Shown one piece after another: positions 48,699 through 57,150 of a stretch of DNA of 64,000 nt. The DNA is from Geothrix fermentans DSM 14018 (GTDB lineage: Bacteria > Acidobacteriota > Holophagae > Holophagales > Holophagaceae): NCBI RefSeq assembly GCF_000428885.1, contig NZ_AUAU01000009.1:1-64000 (forward strand). Reading direction: 5' to 3'. The first letter of the stretch is position 1. Each line of letters opens with the position of its first letter. The notes below the pieces were generated by a model. The model worked only from the letters and a program-made list of their open reading frames with translations, did no database searches and had not been told where the DNA came from. A program made the position numbers and the translations under genes.

Positions 48699-51323
48699 AT
48701 GCAGCGCGCGCTCATTCCCGCCCTCCTCGCCCCGGCCATCGCCCCCGCCGTGGCCCTGGCGGGCCTGCCCCCCGGCCTGCTGCCCGCCGCCGACCACCGC
48801 CCCGAGGTGCCCCGGCCGGACATCGGCGCGCGCTACACGGCCCACCACGATCTGCTGGCCTACGTCCGCGCCCTGGCCGCCGCCGCGCCGGACCGCGTGA
48901 AGCTCCTCACCCTGAATGTCACCGAGGAGGGGCGGGAGCAGCCCTTCCTGATCATCAGCTCGCCGGAGAACCTGAAGCGCCTGGGTGACCTGCAGGCCCT
49001 CAACGCGAAGCTGGCGGACCCCCGGACCTGCGGCGAGGACGAGGCCCGGCGCATCGTGGAGACGAATCCCGCCTTCGTCTGGCTGGGCTACTCGGTCCAC
49101 GGCTCCGAGGCCTCGGGCGCCGAGGCGGCTCTGGCCGTGGCCTACCACTTCGCCTCCGCCCGCAGCCCCGAGGTGCTGAGGCAGCTGGACCGCGTGGTGC
49201 TGCTCCTGGACCTCACGCAGAACCCGGACGGTCTGGCCCGGCACCGGCAGGCCGTGGCGGAGGCCACGACCCCCTTCAGCACCAGCGACCCCGCGGACGC
49301 GCAGAACACCCTGCGCTGGCCCGGGGGCCGCTTCAACCACCGCCTCTTCGACCTGAACCGCGACTGGGCCTGGCAGACCCAGGGCGAGTCGCAGGCCAAG
49401 GCGGCCGCCTTCCTGCGCTGGAATCCCCAGGTGCTGGCGGACCACCACGAGATGTGGCCCGAGGCCACCTACTACTTCCCGCCCACCATGCAGCCCATCC
49501 ACGAGGCGCTGCCCCCGACCTTCTCGGGCCGCTGGCAGGTCGCCTTCGGAAAGAGCGTGGCCCGGGCCTTCGATGCCCAGGGCTGGGCCTACTTCAGCCG
49601 CGACGTGTTCGACCTCTTCTACCCGGGCTACGGCGACTCCTGGCCCACCTTCCAGGGCGCCGTGGGCATGACCTTCGAGGTGGCCGGCCAGGGCGGGCCT
49701 GCCTACCGGCGCCTGGACGGCGAAATCCTCACTCTGGAGGGCCGCATCCGGCGCCACGTGGCCGCCAGCCTCGCCACCGTGGCCACGGCCGCGGCGGAGC
49801 GCCGGGCCCTGCTCTGGGACTTCCAGCGGGCCCGCCGGGAGCGCGTGGCCCTGGGCGACCGCGCCGGGGCGTTCCTCCTGGCGGAGGGCGAGGACCCCGG
49901 CCGCGCCCGGGCCCTGGCGGACCTGCTGGGGCGCAATGGCATCGAGGTGCTGCGCACCACGGCGGCACTGGGAACCGCCGGGCTGGAACCCATCGGCCTC
50001 GCGAAGGCCCCGGGCCTGCCGGCGGGCAGCTACCTGGTGGCCCTGGATCAGCCCCGGGGCGCCCTGGCCCAGGCCCTGCTCGAGGGCGAGGCCCGCATGG
50101 GGCCCAAGCCCACCTACGACACCACCGCCTGGAGCCTCCCCCTGGCCTTCCACGTGCCTGCCTGGCGCGCGAAGACGCGGCCCCGGGTCGCCACCACGGC
50201 CCCTCTCACCCTGGCTGAAGAGGGCGCGATCCCCGCGGCCGGCTGGGGCTACCTCATCCCGGGGGGGCACGAGGGCGTCGAACGCACCCTGGCCGCCCTT
50301 CTCCAGGATGGGTTCAAGGCCCTGGCCCTGGCGGAGGCCGCCACCTTCAAAGGCCAGCGCTTCGCGCCAGGCACGCTGGTCCTGCCCAGGATCCGGAACC
50401 TGGAGTCCCTCCAGGGCCGCCTCCAGGTGCTCGCCCGGGAGAACCACCACCCCGTGGTGGCCGTGGACACGGCCCAGATGGACGCCGGACCGGACCTGGG
50501 CTCCAACCGCGCCCTGATCCTCCGCTCCCCCCACATCGCCGTGCTCATGGACCGCCCCGCCAACCCCACGGCCTTCGGCGCCCTGGCCCACACCCTCACG
50601 GAGGCCGGCCTGCCCTTCGTGCAGCTGCGCGCCGAGCGGCTCGGCGCCACGTCCCTGGCCCGCTTCACGCACGTCATCGTGGTGGATGATGGCGCCCAGG
50701 GGAAAGCCTGGCAGCAGGCCCTCGGCGAAGGCGGCGCGGCGAAGCTCAAGGCCTGGGTCACCGAAGGCGGCAGCCTCCTGGCCTTCCAGGGCGGCGCGGC
50801 CTACGCCTCCCGGGCGGGCCTCACGCCCACGGGCTACCACCTGCTGGCCAAGGCCGCCGAGGAGGCCCGGCTCAAGGAGAAGGATCCCAAGCGCGAGGCG
50901 CCCAAGGCCGATCCCGCCGAGCTGGTGCGCCCCTGGGACAAGCGGGAGGAACAGGCCCTGGAGGAGAGCATCCCAGGCGCCTTCCTGAAGGTCCAGGTGG
51001 ACGGCAGCCATCCCCTGGCCTGGGGCCTCCATGCCGAGGCCGGCGCCGCGGTGCTGGACGCCAGCGACCCCATCCTGGAACTGAGCGCTGGCGGCGAGAA
51101 TCCCCTCCACTACGGCAAGGAGGAGCTGAAGGTCTCGGGCCTGGTGCCGAAGGCCATGGAGGCCAAGGTCCAGCAGACGGCCTACGCCCTGCGCGAGAAG
51201 CTGGGCCGGGGGGCCGTGATCCTGGTGGCTGGCGATCCCGTCTTCCGCGGCCAGGAGCCCTTCACGCGCCGCCTGCTGTTCAACGCCATCTTCTTCGGGG
51301 CCTACCGGCCCGCTCCGGAATGA
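48699..51323 (+). CDS. Secreted M14 zinc carboxypeptidase
   Basis: An 874-aa protein with a signal peptide (MQRALIPALLAPAIAPAVAL). The M14 domain (residues about 45-370) shows the first two zinc ligands in GYSVHGSEASGAEAAL (HxxE), NPDGLARHRQ, DLNRDWAWQTQ, the third ligand in ADHHEMWPE and the catalytic Glu in MTFEVAGQGG. The second half (glutamine amidotransferase-like and beta segments, VIVVDDGAQGKAW) resembles long bacterial M14 homologues. It is likely periplasmic or secreted and degrades peptides. ATG 48699 was chosen for the signal peptide, 8 bp after murC. Confidence 0.88.
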   Translation: MQRALIPALLAPAIAPAVALAGLPPGLLPAADHRPEVPRPDIGARYTAHHDLLAYVRALAAAAPDRVKLLTLNVTEEGREQPFLIISSPENLKRLGDLQALNAKLADPRTCGEDEARRIVETNPAFVWLGYSVHGSEASGAEAALAVAYHFASARSPEVLRQLDRVVLLLDLTQNPDGLARHRQAVAEATTPFSTSDPADAQNTLRWPGGRFNHRLFDLNRDWAWQTQGESQAKAAAFLRWNPQVLADHHEMWPEATYYFPPTMQPIHEALPPTFSGRWQVAFGKSVARAFDAQGWAYFSRDVFDLFYPGYGDSWPTFQGAVGMTFEVAGQGGPAYRRLDGEILTLEGRIRRHVAASLATVATAAAERRALLWDFQRARRERVALGDRAGAFLLAEGEDPGRARALADLLGRNGIEVLRTTAALGTAGLEPIGLAKAPGLPAGSYLVALDQPRGALAQALLEGEARMGPKPTYDTTAWSLPLAFHVPAWRAKTRPRVATTAPLTLAEEGAIPAAGWGYLIPGGHEGVERTLAALLQDGFKALALAEAATFKGQRFAPGTLVLPRIRNLESLQGRLQVLARENHHPVVAVDTAQMDAGPDLGSNRALILRSPHIAVLMDRPANPTAFGALAHTLTEAGLPFVQLRAERLGATSLARFTHVIVVDDGAQGKAWQQALGEGGAAKLKAWVTEGGSLLAFQGGAAYASRAGLTPTGYHLLAKAAEEARLKEKDPKREAPKADPAELVRPWDKREEQALEESIPGAFLKVQVDGSHPLAWGLHAEAGAAVLDASDPILELSAGGENPLHYGKEELKVSGLVPKAMEAKVQQTAYALREKLGRGAVILVAGDPVFRGQEPFTRRLLFNAIFFGAYRPAPE

Positions 51324-51333
51324 GGAAGCCCGA

Positions 51334-51915
51334 ATGACGACGCCCCGAGGCCTCCGCTTCACCCTCGCCATCACCGGCGCCTCCGGCTCGGCCTTCGGCG
51401 TGGCGGTGCTGCGTCGCCTGGCCGCCAGCCCCGCGGTGGAGGAGGTCGCCCTCCTGCTCTCACCCACGGGGAAGCGCTGCCTGCTGGACGAGACGGGCCT
51501 CACCCCCAAGGATCTGGCGGCCCTGCCCAAGGTCGGCCTCCGGGACGAGCGCGACCTGGGTGCCGACATCTCCTCCGGCTCCCACCGCCACGACGGGATG
51601 GCCATCGTGCCCTGCAGCGCCGGGGCCCTGGGCCGCATCGCCTCCGGCGTGAGCGAGTCCCTGGTGAGCCGCGCGGCGGACGTCTGCCTCAAGGAGCGGC
51701 GCCCGCTGGTGCTCTGCCTGCGCGAGACCCCCCTCAACCGCATCCACCTGGAGAACATGCTGCGCCTCCACGACGCCGGCGCCGTGGTGATGCCCCTCAT
51801 GCCCAGCTTCTACACCGCCCCGAAGGCCCTCGACGACCTCTACGACACCTTCGCCACGCGGGTGCTGGACCAGCTGGGGCTGCGGGAGGCGGATCCGCGG
51901 CGGTGGCGGGAGTAG
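51334..51915 (+). CDS. ubiX: Flavin prenyltransferase UbiX
   Basis: A 193-aa UbiX that makes prenylated FMN, the cofactor of UbiD-type decarboxylases. RFTLAITGASGSAFGVAVLR is the FMN-binding start, IVPCSAGALGRIASGVSESL contains the conserved PCS(A/M)xxLxxIAxG motif, and PLVLCLRETPLNRIHLENML is the second signature. No ubiD lies in the window. It follows the M14 gene by 10 bp and converges with ftsX. Confidence 0.95.
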   Translation: MTTPRGLRFTLAITGASGSAFGVAVLRRLAASPAVEEVALLLSPTGKRCLLDETGLTPKDLAALPKVGLRDERDLGADISSGSHRHDGMAIVPCSAGALGRIASGVSESLVSRAADVCLKERRPLVLCLRETPLNRIHLENMLRLHDAGAVVMPLMPSFYTAPKALDDLYDTFATRVLDQLGLREADPRRWRE

Positions 51916-51921
51916 GGTTTC

Positions 51922-51946
51922 AGGCTGGAGTCCGGAGACTGGAGTC
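51922..51946. repeat. CTGGAGTC-type short intergenic repeat
   Basis: CTGGAGTC occurs twice in 20 bp (CTGGAGTCCGGAGACTGGAG) between the convergent ubiX and ftsX stops. It is the reverse complement of the GACTCCAG word seen at 5491-5499 and 5562-5570, linking this site to the repeats at 5.5 kb. Confidence 0.4.
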
Positions 51947-51951
51947 GTCCT

Positions 51952-52881
51952 TCAGCCCGCGCTCTCCATCAGCGCGGCCTCGGCGCGCTGGGCGCGGCGG
52001 GTGGTCCAGAAGGCCCAGAGGGCTCCGAGCGCACCGGTGGCGGCGCCCACGAGAGCCAGCAGGGCCATGCTTCCGGCTGAGAAGAAGCCCAGACGCGCCA
52101 GGTCCACCAGCAGGGGCGAGAGGCCGCCCATGCCCCGGGAGACGGGCAGCCACAGGCCGAAGAGGCCCAGCAGGGCCAGGAAGCTGCCGCCCAGGCCCAG
52201 GGCGGCGCCCTCGATCACCAGCGGCGTGCGGATGAAGCTCTCGGAGGCCCCCACCAGGCGCATGATGCTGATCTCCTCCTCGCGGGCCAGGATGCTCATG
52301 CGGATGACGTTGCCCGTGGCGAAGCCGGCGGCGATGAGGAGCACAGCGCCCAGGCTGGCCAGGGCGGAACGCAGCATGCGGGCCATGTGCTGGAGCTGCT
52401 CCAGCCGCTCCTGATCCGCCAGCACGTCGCCCACGCCGGGCAGGTTCCGCAGGCTCGCGGCCACCTCCACGGCCTTGGCGCCCTCGGCCAGATCCTCCCG
52501 GAGGCTCAGCTCCAGGCTCTCGGGCAGGGCATCCTGGCCGGCGCTCTCCAGCAGCAGGCCCGCCTCCCGGGTGGCGGACTGGAAGCGCTGGCGGTTCTCG
52601 GCCGCGGTCACCCGGCGCACCTCGCGGAAGCGGGGATCCCGGCGGAGCCGGGCCTCGGCCTCGTCGAGGCTCTTCCCGTCGGCGGCGTAGACCACCACCT
52701 TGGCCATGTCCTCCACGCGCCCCACGAACCGGTCCAGGCTTTCCACCAGCATCAGTCCGCCGCCCGCCAGGAGGAGGCCCGAGGCCAGGGTGAGCACGGC
52801 CAGCAGGTACTGGCCCCGGTGGCGGAAGAGGTCCCGCAGCACGTCCTGGAGCAGCACTCCCAGCAGGCGGAGCGCGGTCAC
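51952..52881 (-). CDS. ftsX: FtsX-like permease
   Basis: A 309-aa protein with the FtsX plan: cytoplasmic N-terminus, one membrane helix (YLLAVLTLASGLLLAGGGLM), an extracytoplasmic domain (residues about 50-150) and three C-terminal helices. AREEEISIMRLVGASESFIRTPLVIEGAALG is the FtsX/MacB-type conserved loop (residues about 200-230). FtsX acts with the ATPase FtsE to activate peptidoglycan hydrolases in division. No ftsE is next to it here; instead its GTG start overlaps the stop of a lipoprotein gene by 4 bp. Confidence 0.88.
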   Translation of the reverse strand: MTALRLLGVLLQDVLRDLFRHRGQYLLAVLTLASGLLLAGGGLMLVESLDRFVGRVEDMAKVVVYAADGKSLDEAEARLRRDPRFREVRRVTAAENRQRFQSATREAGLLLESAGQDALPESLELSLREDLAEGAKAVEVAASLRNLPGVGDVLADQERLEQLQHMARMLRSALASLGAVLLIAAGFATGNVIRMSILAREEEISIMRLVGASESFIRTPLVIEGAALGLGGSFLALLGLFGLWLPVSRGMGGLSPLLVDLARLGFFSAGSMALLALVGAATGALGALWAFWTTRRAQRAEAALMESAG

Positions 52882-53966
52882 GAAGCGTTCCCGTCCACGG
52901 CCACGCCCTTGAACAGCGAGGTGGCCGGCGAGGCCGTGAGGGTCCTGGCCGCCGTGCCGCCCATGGGCGACTTCCAGAGGAAGATCGTGCCGTAGGCCGT
53001 GTCGCCGTTCCCCCGCAGGCCCACCAGCCAGTCCTTGGTGCCGGCATGGGCGATGACGCGGAGGTCCGCCTGGTCCGTGGCGCTGCCCAGGGTGGAGCTC
53101 GGCGCCTGGTCGTAGGCCTGGCCGAACATGCCGGTGGTGAAGACCAGGACCGGCGCCGTGGTGGCCCCGGCATCGGTGTTGTGGCGGGCCACGAAGAGGT
53201 AGCCGTTGCCCGTGTCCAGGGCGAGGGACCCGTACTTCCCCAGGAGGGTCGCGGGTCCGATGAGGGTGTTGGCGGCGGGGAAGCCCGTGGAGGTCCCCCG
53301 GCGGAGGCGGGGCCCGGTGTAGGTCGTCACCGTCCCCACGGTGTCGCCGGACAGCATGAAGGCGTAGACCGCCCCGGCGGAGGCCGCGACGCCCGTCCCG
53401 CCGGTATCCCCGCTGGCGGAGAGCGCCTGGAGGGTGATGGAGGCGCTCTGGGGCTGGCTGCTGGCGTTGGCCACCACCCAGATCTGGGTGCCGCTGCTGC
53501 TGTTCTCGGTGATGTAGAGGGTGTCGCTCTGGATGTCCAGGCTGGCCTGCCCGAAGGTGGAACCGGAAAGGCGGCCCGTGCTGGACAGGCTGAAGGAGAC
53601 GACGTCCGAGCTGGCGAGGGCCCCGTTCTGCGAGCGGATGTTGCTCACGCGGACGATGTTCCCGGCGTCGGAGACCAGGTAGAGGTAGCCGTTCTGCCGG
53701 TCGAAGCAGAGTCCACCCCAGGCCAGGCTGGCGATCTTGCTCCCGAAGACGGACGAGGTGATCGTCTTGCTGGGGGCCGCGGAGCCGCTGGCGTTGTCGT
53801 ACAGGGTGCTCAGGTCGCTCCAGACGAAGATCGAGCTGGAGGTGCTGTCATAGGCATAGAGGGCCACGCCGGTGGTGCCTCCGGAGAAGCCGCCATCGGC
53901 CTCCTTGCAGCCCACCGCGAGGAGCAGGACCGAGGCGAGGACGCCCGTGAGAATTCGCTGGAGCAT
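52878..53966 (-). CDS. Lipoprotein with beta-propeller-like repeats
   Basis: A 362-aa lipoprotein: signal with lipobox LASVLLLAVGC (Cys about 20), then a Ser/Thr/Gly-rich beta protein. Recurring strands such as NGYLYLVSDAGNIVRVSN, SDTLYITENSSSGTQIWVV, GNGYLFVARHNTDAG and TIFLWKSPMG resemble blades of an SMP-30/NHL-type propeller. I do not recognise a named family. It overlaps ftsX by 4 bp and lies 11 bp downstream of the DUF4388 gene, so the three form a possible operon. Confidence 0.72.
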   Translation of the reverse strand: MLQRILTGVLASVLLLAVGCKEADGGFSGGTTGVALYAYDSTSSSIFVWSDLSTLYDNASGSAAPSKTITSSVFGSKIASLAWGGLCFDRQNGYLYLVSDAGNIVRVSNIRSQNGALASSDVVSFSLSSTGRLSGSTFGQASLDIQSDTLYITENSSSGTQIWVVANASSQPQSASITLQALSASGDTGGTGVAASAGAVYAFMLSGDTVGTVTTYTGPRLRRGTSTGFPAANTLIGPATLLGKYGSLALDTGNGYLFVARHNTDAGATTAPVLVFTTGMFGQAYDQAPSSTLGSATDQADLRVIAHAGTKDWLVGLRGNGDTAYGTIFLWKSPMGGTAARTLTASPATSLFKGVAVDGNAS

Positions 53967-53977
53967 GGGGATACCGC

Positions 53978-54997
53978 CTACTTGGTGGCGAACAGCGACT
54001 TGAGGTGGGTGTTCAGGGTGCGCACCATGTCGGCGTCGCAGCCCGCGTCCACCGCCCCGCGGCTGATGGCCAGGGCCAGGTTCTTCACCGCCTCGGGACC
54101 GTCGCCGGAGATGATCTGCTGGGTGGCCTTGGCCTGGAGCCGGTTCACCATCTCGTGCTGGGCCTCGGGCAGGACCATCTTGGCCGCCTGGGCGATGCGC
54201 TGGGTGAAGTTCATGAGCTTCACCATGCGCTGGGGGTCATCCATGGGAGCGGGCTTGGCCTGCGCATGCGGGGCTCCGGCCACGCCGCCGCCCACCGCCT
54301 CCGGCAGGGCCTCGTGAACCTCTGGAAATCCGCCGGGCACCGCCGGAGGAGGGACCGCGGCGGGGACCGGGATCTCCACCTGGACCTGCGGCGCGGCCTG
54401 CGCCACGGGTTCGGAGGGTCCCGGAGCATCGATCTTGGGGGGCTTGCCGGACCGGATGCCCTTCAGCACCACGTGGCCCGCCATCACCAGGCCATAGAGG
54501 TCCTTGGCGACGGTGAGCACGGGCTTCTGCACGGCCTCGGCCACTTCTGCCACGCTGTACCAGCCCGTGGACAGGGCGAGGATCCGGGCCTCCCGGGGGT
54601 TCACCCCATGCGGCGTCTCGCCGGGCAGCAGGGTGGAGGCGGGGTAGAGGTCCACGGAGGGGACCTTCTGGCTGATGACCCGCCACTCGTCCATGCGGCG
54701 TCCCAGCTCCATCAGGATGGACGCATTGGGCTTGGTGATCGTGGACGGCACATCGGGCACCAGTTCCTCGAACCGGTAGCTGCCATCGAGCCACAGGGCC
54801 ACTTCCATGAGGGCCTCGAAGCCCTCGCCCGCGTGCGTGACGGCGTGGATGATCCGGCCATCCTTCAGATAGATGCGGGCGCGGGAGGCCTCCTGCTGCA
54901 CGTGGAAGCACCCCGACTTCCCGCCCTGGCTCACGAGCTGGATGATGTCGGGCAGCGGCGCCTCACGCATGGAGCCTTGGATCACACCCTGGGACAT
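53978..54997 (-). CDS. DUF4388 (PATAN) domain protein
   Basis: A 339-aa cytoplasmic protein. Residues 5-110 are a DUF4388/PATAN domain: [40 protein letters not shown] and [21 protein letters not shown] winged-helix-like segment follows ([20 protein letters not shown]), then a Pro/Ala linker (about 200-240) and a helical C-terminal domain ([20 protein letters not shown]). DUF4388 proteins take part in signalling and gliding or surface motility in some bacteria; the target here is unknown. Confidence 0.88.
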   Translation of the reverse strand: MSQGVIQGSMREAPLPDIIQLVSQGGKSGCFHVQQEASRARIYLKDGRIIHAVTHAGEGFEALMEVALWLDGSYRFEELVPDVPSTITKPNASILMELGRRMDEWRVISQKVPSVDLYPASTLLPGETPHGVNPREARILALSTGWYSVAEVAEAVQKPVLTVAKDLYGLVMAGHVVLKGIRSGKPPKIDAPGPSEPVAQAAPQVQVEIPVPAAVPPPAVPGGFPEVHEALPEAVGGGVAGAPHAQAKPAPMDDPQRMVKLMNFTQRIAQAAKMVLPEAQHEMVNRLQAKATQQIISGDGPEAVKNLALAISRGAVDAGCDADMVRTLNTHLKSLFATK

Positions 54998-55099
54998 GGG
55001 CTGTTCCTCTCGGAAAATGGAGGCCTATAGGAGATGTTCAACCTTACCACGGAGTGCGCACTTCCCCCCCGGGTCCACCTGCGCGATCCTGATGGGTCT

Positions 55100-56218
55100 A
55101 TGAACACCCGCCCCGACTCCCCCTTCGCCTCCATCGAGGAAGCCATCGACACCATCCGGCAGGGCCGCATGGTCGTGGTGGTCGATGACGAGGACCGGGA
55201 GAACGAGGGCGACCTCACCCTGGCCGCCGAGCACGTCACGCCCGAGGCCATCGCCTTCATGGCCACCTACGGCCGCGGCCTCATCTGCGCGGCGCTGGAA
55301 GGCCCTGTGCTGGACCGGCTCCAGATCCCCCTCATGGTGCGTGACAACACCAGCCCCTTCGAGACGGCCTTCTGCATCTCCGTGGAGGCCCGCGAAGGCA
55401 CCACCACCGGGATCAGCGCCCAGGACCGGTCCCGCACCATCCAGGCCCTCATCGCCCCGGACGCCAAGCCCCAGCACTTCGTGAAGCCGGGCCACGTCTT
55501 CCCCCTGCGGGCCCGCCCCGGCGGCGTGCTCACCCGCACGGGCCAGACCGAGGCCAGCGTGGACCTGGCGCGCCTGGCGGGCCTGAACCCCAGCGGCGTC
55601 ATCTGCGAGATCATGAAGGACGACGGCACCATGGCCCGGGTGCCCGACCTCGTTCCCTTCTGCCGCCAGCACGGGCTGCCGCTGGTGACCGTGGCGGACC
55701 TGGTGGCCTACCGCCTCCGCCAGGAGCCCCTGGTCAAGCCCCTCGAAGTGCGGGCCATGGCCAGCACCTGGGGCGACCTCAAGGTGCACAGCTTCCAGAG
55801 CCTGCTGGACGGCGGCCGCCACCTGGCCTTTGTCCTCGGGGATCTGGCCGCTGGCGATCCGCCCCTGGTCCGGGTCCACGTGGAGACCCTGCCGGATGAC
55901 CTGCACGGCTTCGAGTCGGGCCTCTTCCAGAAGGCCATGGCCGCCCTGGCCAAGGAGGGTCGCGGCGTGCTGGTCTACCTGCGCCGCCACGCCCGCACGC
56001 CCGGCGTCGCCGATGAGGGCCACGCCCAGCTCCAGGCCATGAACGACCGGGATTTCGGCGTGGGCGCCCAGATCCTGCGCCAGCTGGGCGTTGGAAAAAT
56101 GCGCCTCCTCAGCCGCCACGAAACCAAGTACATTGGACTGCGGGGCTTCGGCCTCGACCTCTGTGCGCACGTGCCTCTGGAACCGTCCCTGGAACAGCCC
56201 CATACGGATCGGCAGTGA
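55100..56218 (+). CDS. ribB: 3,4-dihydroxy-2-butanone-4-phosphate synthase with degenerate RibA-like domain
   Basis: A 372-aa protein. Residues 1-200 are a full DHBP synthase (RibB): [14 protein letters not shown] (27-39), [36 protein letters not shown] (two adjoining conserved parts) and [16 protein letters not shown]. It converts ribulose 5-phosphate to the four-carbon riboflavin precursor. The C-terminal half is shaped like GTP cyclohydrolase II ([20 protein letters not shown]), but the zinc cysteines and the EGRGIGL-type motif are missing, so only RibB activity is expected. ATG 55100 is preferred; ATG 55034 is also in frame. No FMN riboswitch is visible. Confidence 0.9.
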   Translation: MNTRPDSPFASIEEAIDTIRQGRMVVVVDDEDRENEGDLTLAAEHVTPEAIAFMATYGRGLICAALEGPVLDRLQIPLMVRDNTSPFETAFCISVEAREGTTTGISAQDRSRTIQALIAPDAKPQHFVKPGHVFPLRARPGGVLTRTGQTEASVDLARLAGLNPSGVICEIMKDDGTMARVPDLVPFCRQHGLPLVTVADLVAYRLRQEPLVKPLEVRAMASTWGDLKVHSFQSLLDGGRHLAFVLGDLAAGDPPLVRVHVETLPDDLHGFESGLFQKAMAALAKEGRGVLVYLRRHARTPGVADEGHAQLQAMNDRDFGVGAQILRQLGVGKMRLLSRHETKYIGLRGFGLDLCAHVPLEPSLEQPHTDRQ

Positions 56219-56709
56219 TCGACGCCCTCTTCCTGACCCGCTCGCCCCTGTTCCGGAACCTGGACGAGGCGGAGCGCGCCCAGATCCTGATGATCGGCCA
56301 GGTGCGCCAGGTCTGCACCGGCGAGCTGATCTTCCGGGAGGGCGATGCGGGGGACGGGTTGTTCGTTGTGCTCAAGGGCTCGGTGCGCATCTCCAAGCGG
56401 AGCGCCACCGGCGAGGAGGCCCTGGCTGTGCTGGCGCCCCCGGCCTTCTTCGGGGAGATGGCCCTCATCGACCTCGCGGCCCGGGCGGCGGACGCCATCG
56501 CCAACGAGCCCTCCGAGCTGTTCTTCATCCCCCTCCAGGACCTCCGGGACCTGATCGAGGCCCAGCACAAGATCGCCCTCAAGCTCCTCTACGCCCTTTG
56601 CGAGGTGCTCGCCCAGCGACTGCGGGAGACCAACGACCGCTACATGGGCATCTTCACCATCGCCCAGTGGGGCGGCGCCAATCCCGGCGGCCCCATTCCT
56701 GTACCCTGA
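56215..56709 (+). CDS. Cyclic nucleotide-binding (cNMP/CRP-type effector) domain protein
   Basis: A 164-aa protein consisting of one cNMP-binding domain: SPLFRNLDEAERAQILMIGQ, GELIFREGDAGDGLFVVLKG, and FFGEMALIDLAARAADAI, which corresponds to the phosphate-binding cassette (FGEMALID...R). No helix-turn-helix follows, so it is a stand-alone sensor rather than a CRP regulator. The GTG start overlaps the ribB stop by 4 bp, suggesting co-expression. Its partner is unknown. Confidence 0.88.
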   Translation: MIDALFLTRSPLFRNLDEAERAQILMIGQVRQVCTGELIFREGDAGDGLFVVLKGSVRISKRSATGEEALAVLAPPAFFGEMALIDLAARAADAIANEPSELFFIPLQDLRDLIEAQHKIALKLLYALCEVLAQRLRETNDRYMGIFTIAQWGGANPGGPIPVP

Positions 56710-56726
56710 ACTTGAAAGGAGTTCCC

Positions 56727-57047
56727 ATGTCTGACCTCGTCGCCCACATCACCGACGCCGAATTCCCCCAGGCTGTCGCCCAGGGCGTCACCCTCGTGGA
56801 TTTCTGGGCCCCCTGGTGCGGCCCCTGCAAGATGATCGCCCCCGTCCTGGACGAGCTGGCCGCCGAGATGAAGGGCCAGGCCAAGTTCGTGAAGATGAAC
56901 GTGGACGAGAATCCCCAGGTGGCCGGCCAGTTCGGCATCATGAGCATCCCCACCCTCATCGTCTTCAAGGACGGCAAGCCCGTGAACAAGCTCATCGGCG
57001 GCCAGCCCAAGCCCCAGCTGAAGGCGTTCGTGGAGAGTGCGTTTTAA
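56727..57047 (+). CDS. trxA: Thioredoxin
   Basis: A 106-aa thioredoxin with the active site WAPWCGPCKMIAPVL and the conserved cis-proline in IMSIPTLIVFKDG. It reduces protein disulfides using thioredoxin reductase. AAAGGAG lies correctly before ATG 56727. It ends 36 bp before a strong intrinsic terminator. Confidence 0.97.
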   Translation: MSDLVAHITDAEFPQAVAQGVTLVDFWAPWCGPCKMIAPVLDELAAEMKGQAKFVKMNVDENPQVAGQFGIMSIPTLIVFKDGKPVNKLIGGQPKPQLKAFVESAF

Positions 57048-57049
57048 GG

Positions 57050-57145
57050 GGCTATCAGCTATCAGCTCTCAGCTATCAGTAGAAGCGCCGGGGCGACCCG
57101 GCGCTTTGCTTTTGGCTGAAAGCCGATAGCTGACGGCTGATAGCC
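57050..57145. repeat. Facing pair of CTATCAG-type repeats around the trxA terminator
   Basis: The left array (57050-57079) starts GGCTATCAGCTATCAGCTCT. The reverse complement of 57116-57145 starts GGCTATCAGCCGTCAGCTAT. The two agree at 25 of 30 positions. They flank the trxA terminator symmetrically and are built of 7-8-nt words like the other repeats in the window. Confidence 0.75.
57083..57113 (+). terminator. Intrinsic terminator of trxA
   Basis: A perfect 10-bp GC-rich stem (57083-57092 with 57097-57106) closes a GCGA (GNRA) loop and is followed by TGCTTTT. This is the best classical intrinsic terminator in the window and may also serve the convergent regulator gene. Confidence 0.85.
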
Positions 57146-57150
57146 AACAG

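Noticed and set aside
54998-55099. FMN riboswitch before ribB
   Set aside because: The leader is about 100 bp and lacks the conserved FMN-aptamer motifs; the divergent DUF4388 promoter fills the space.
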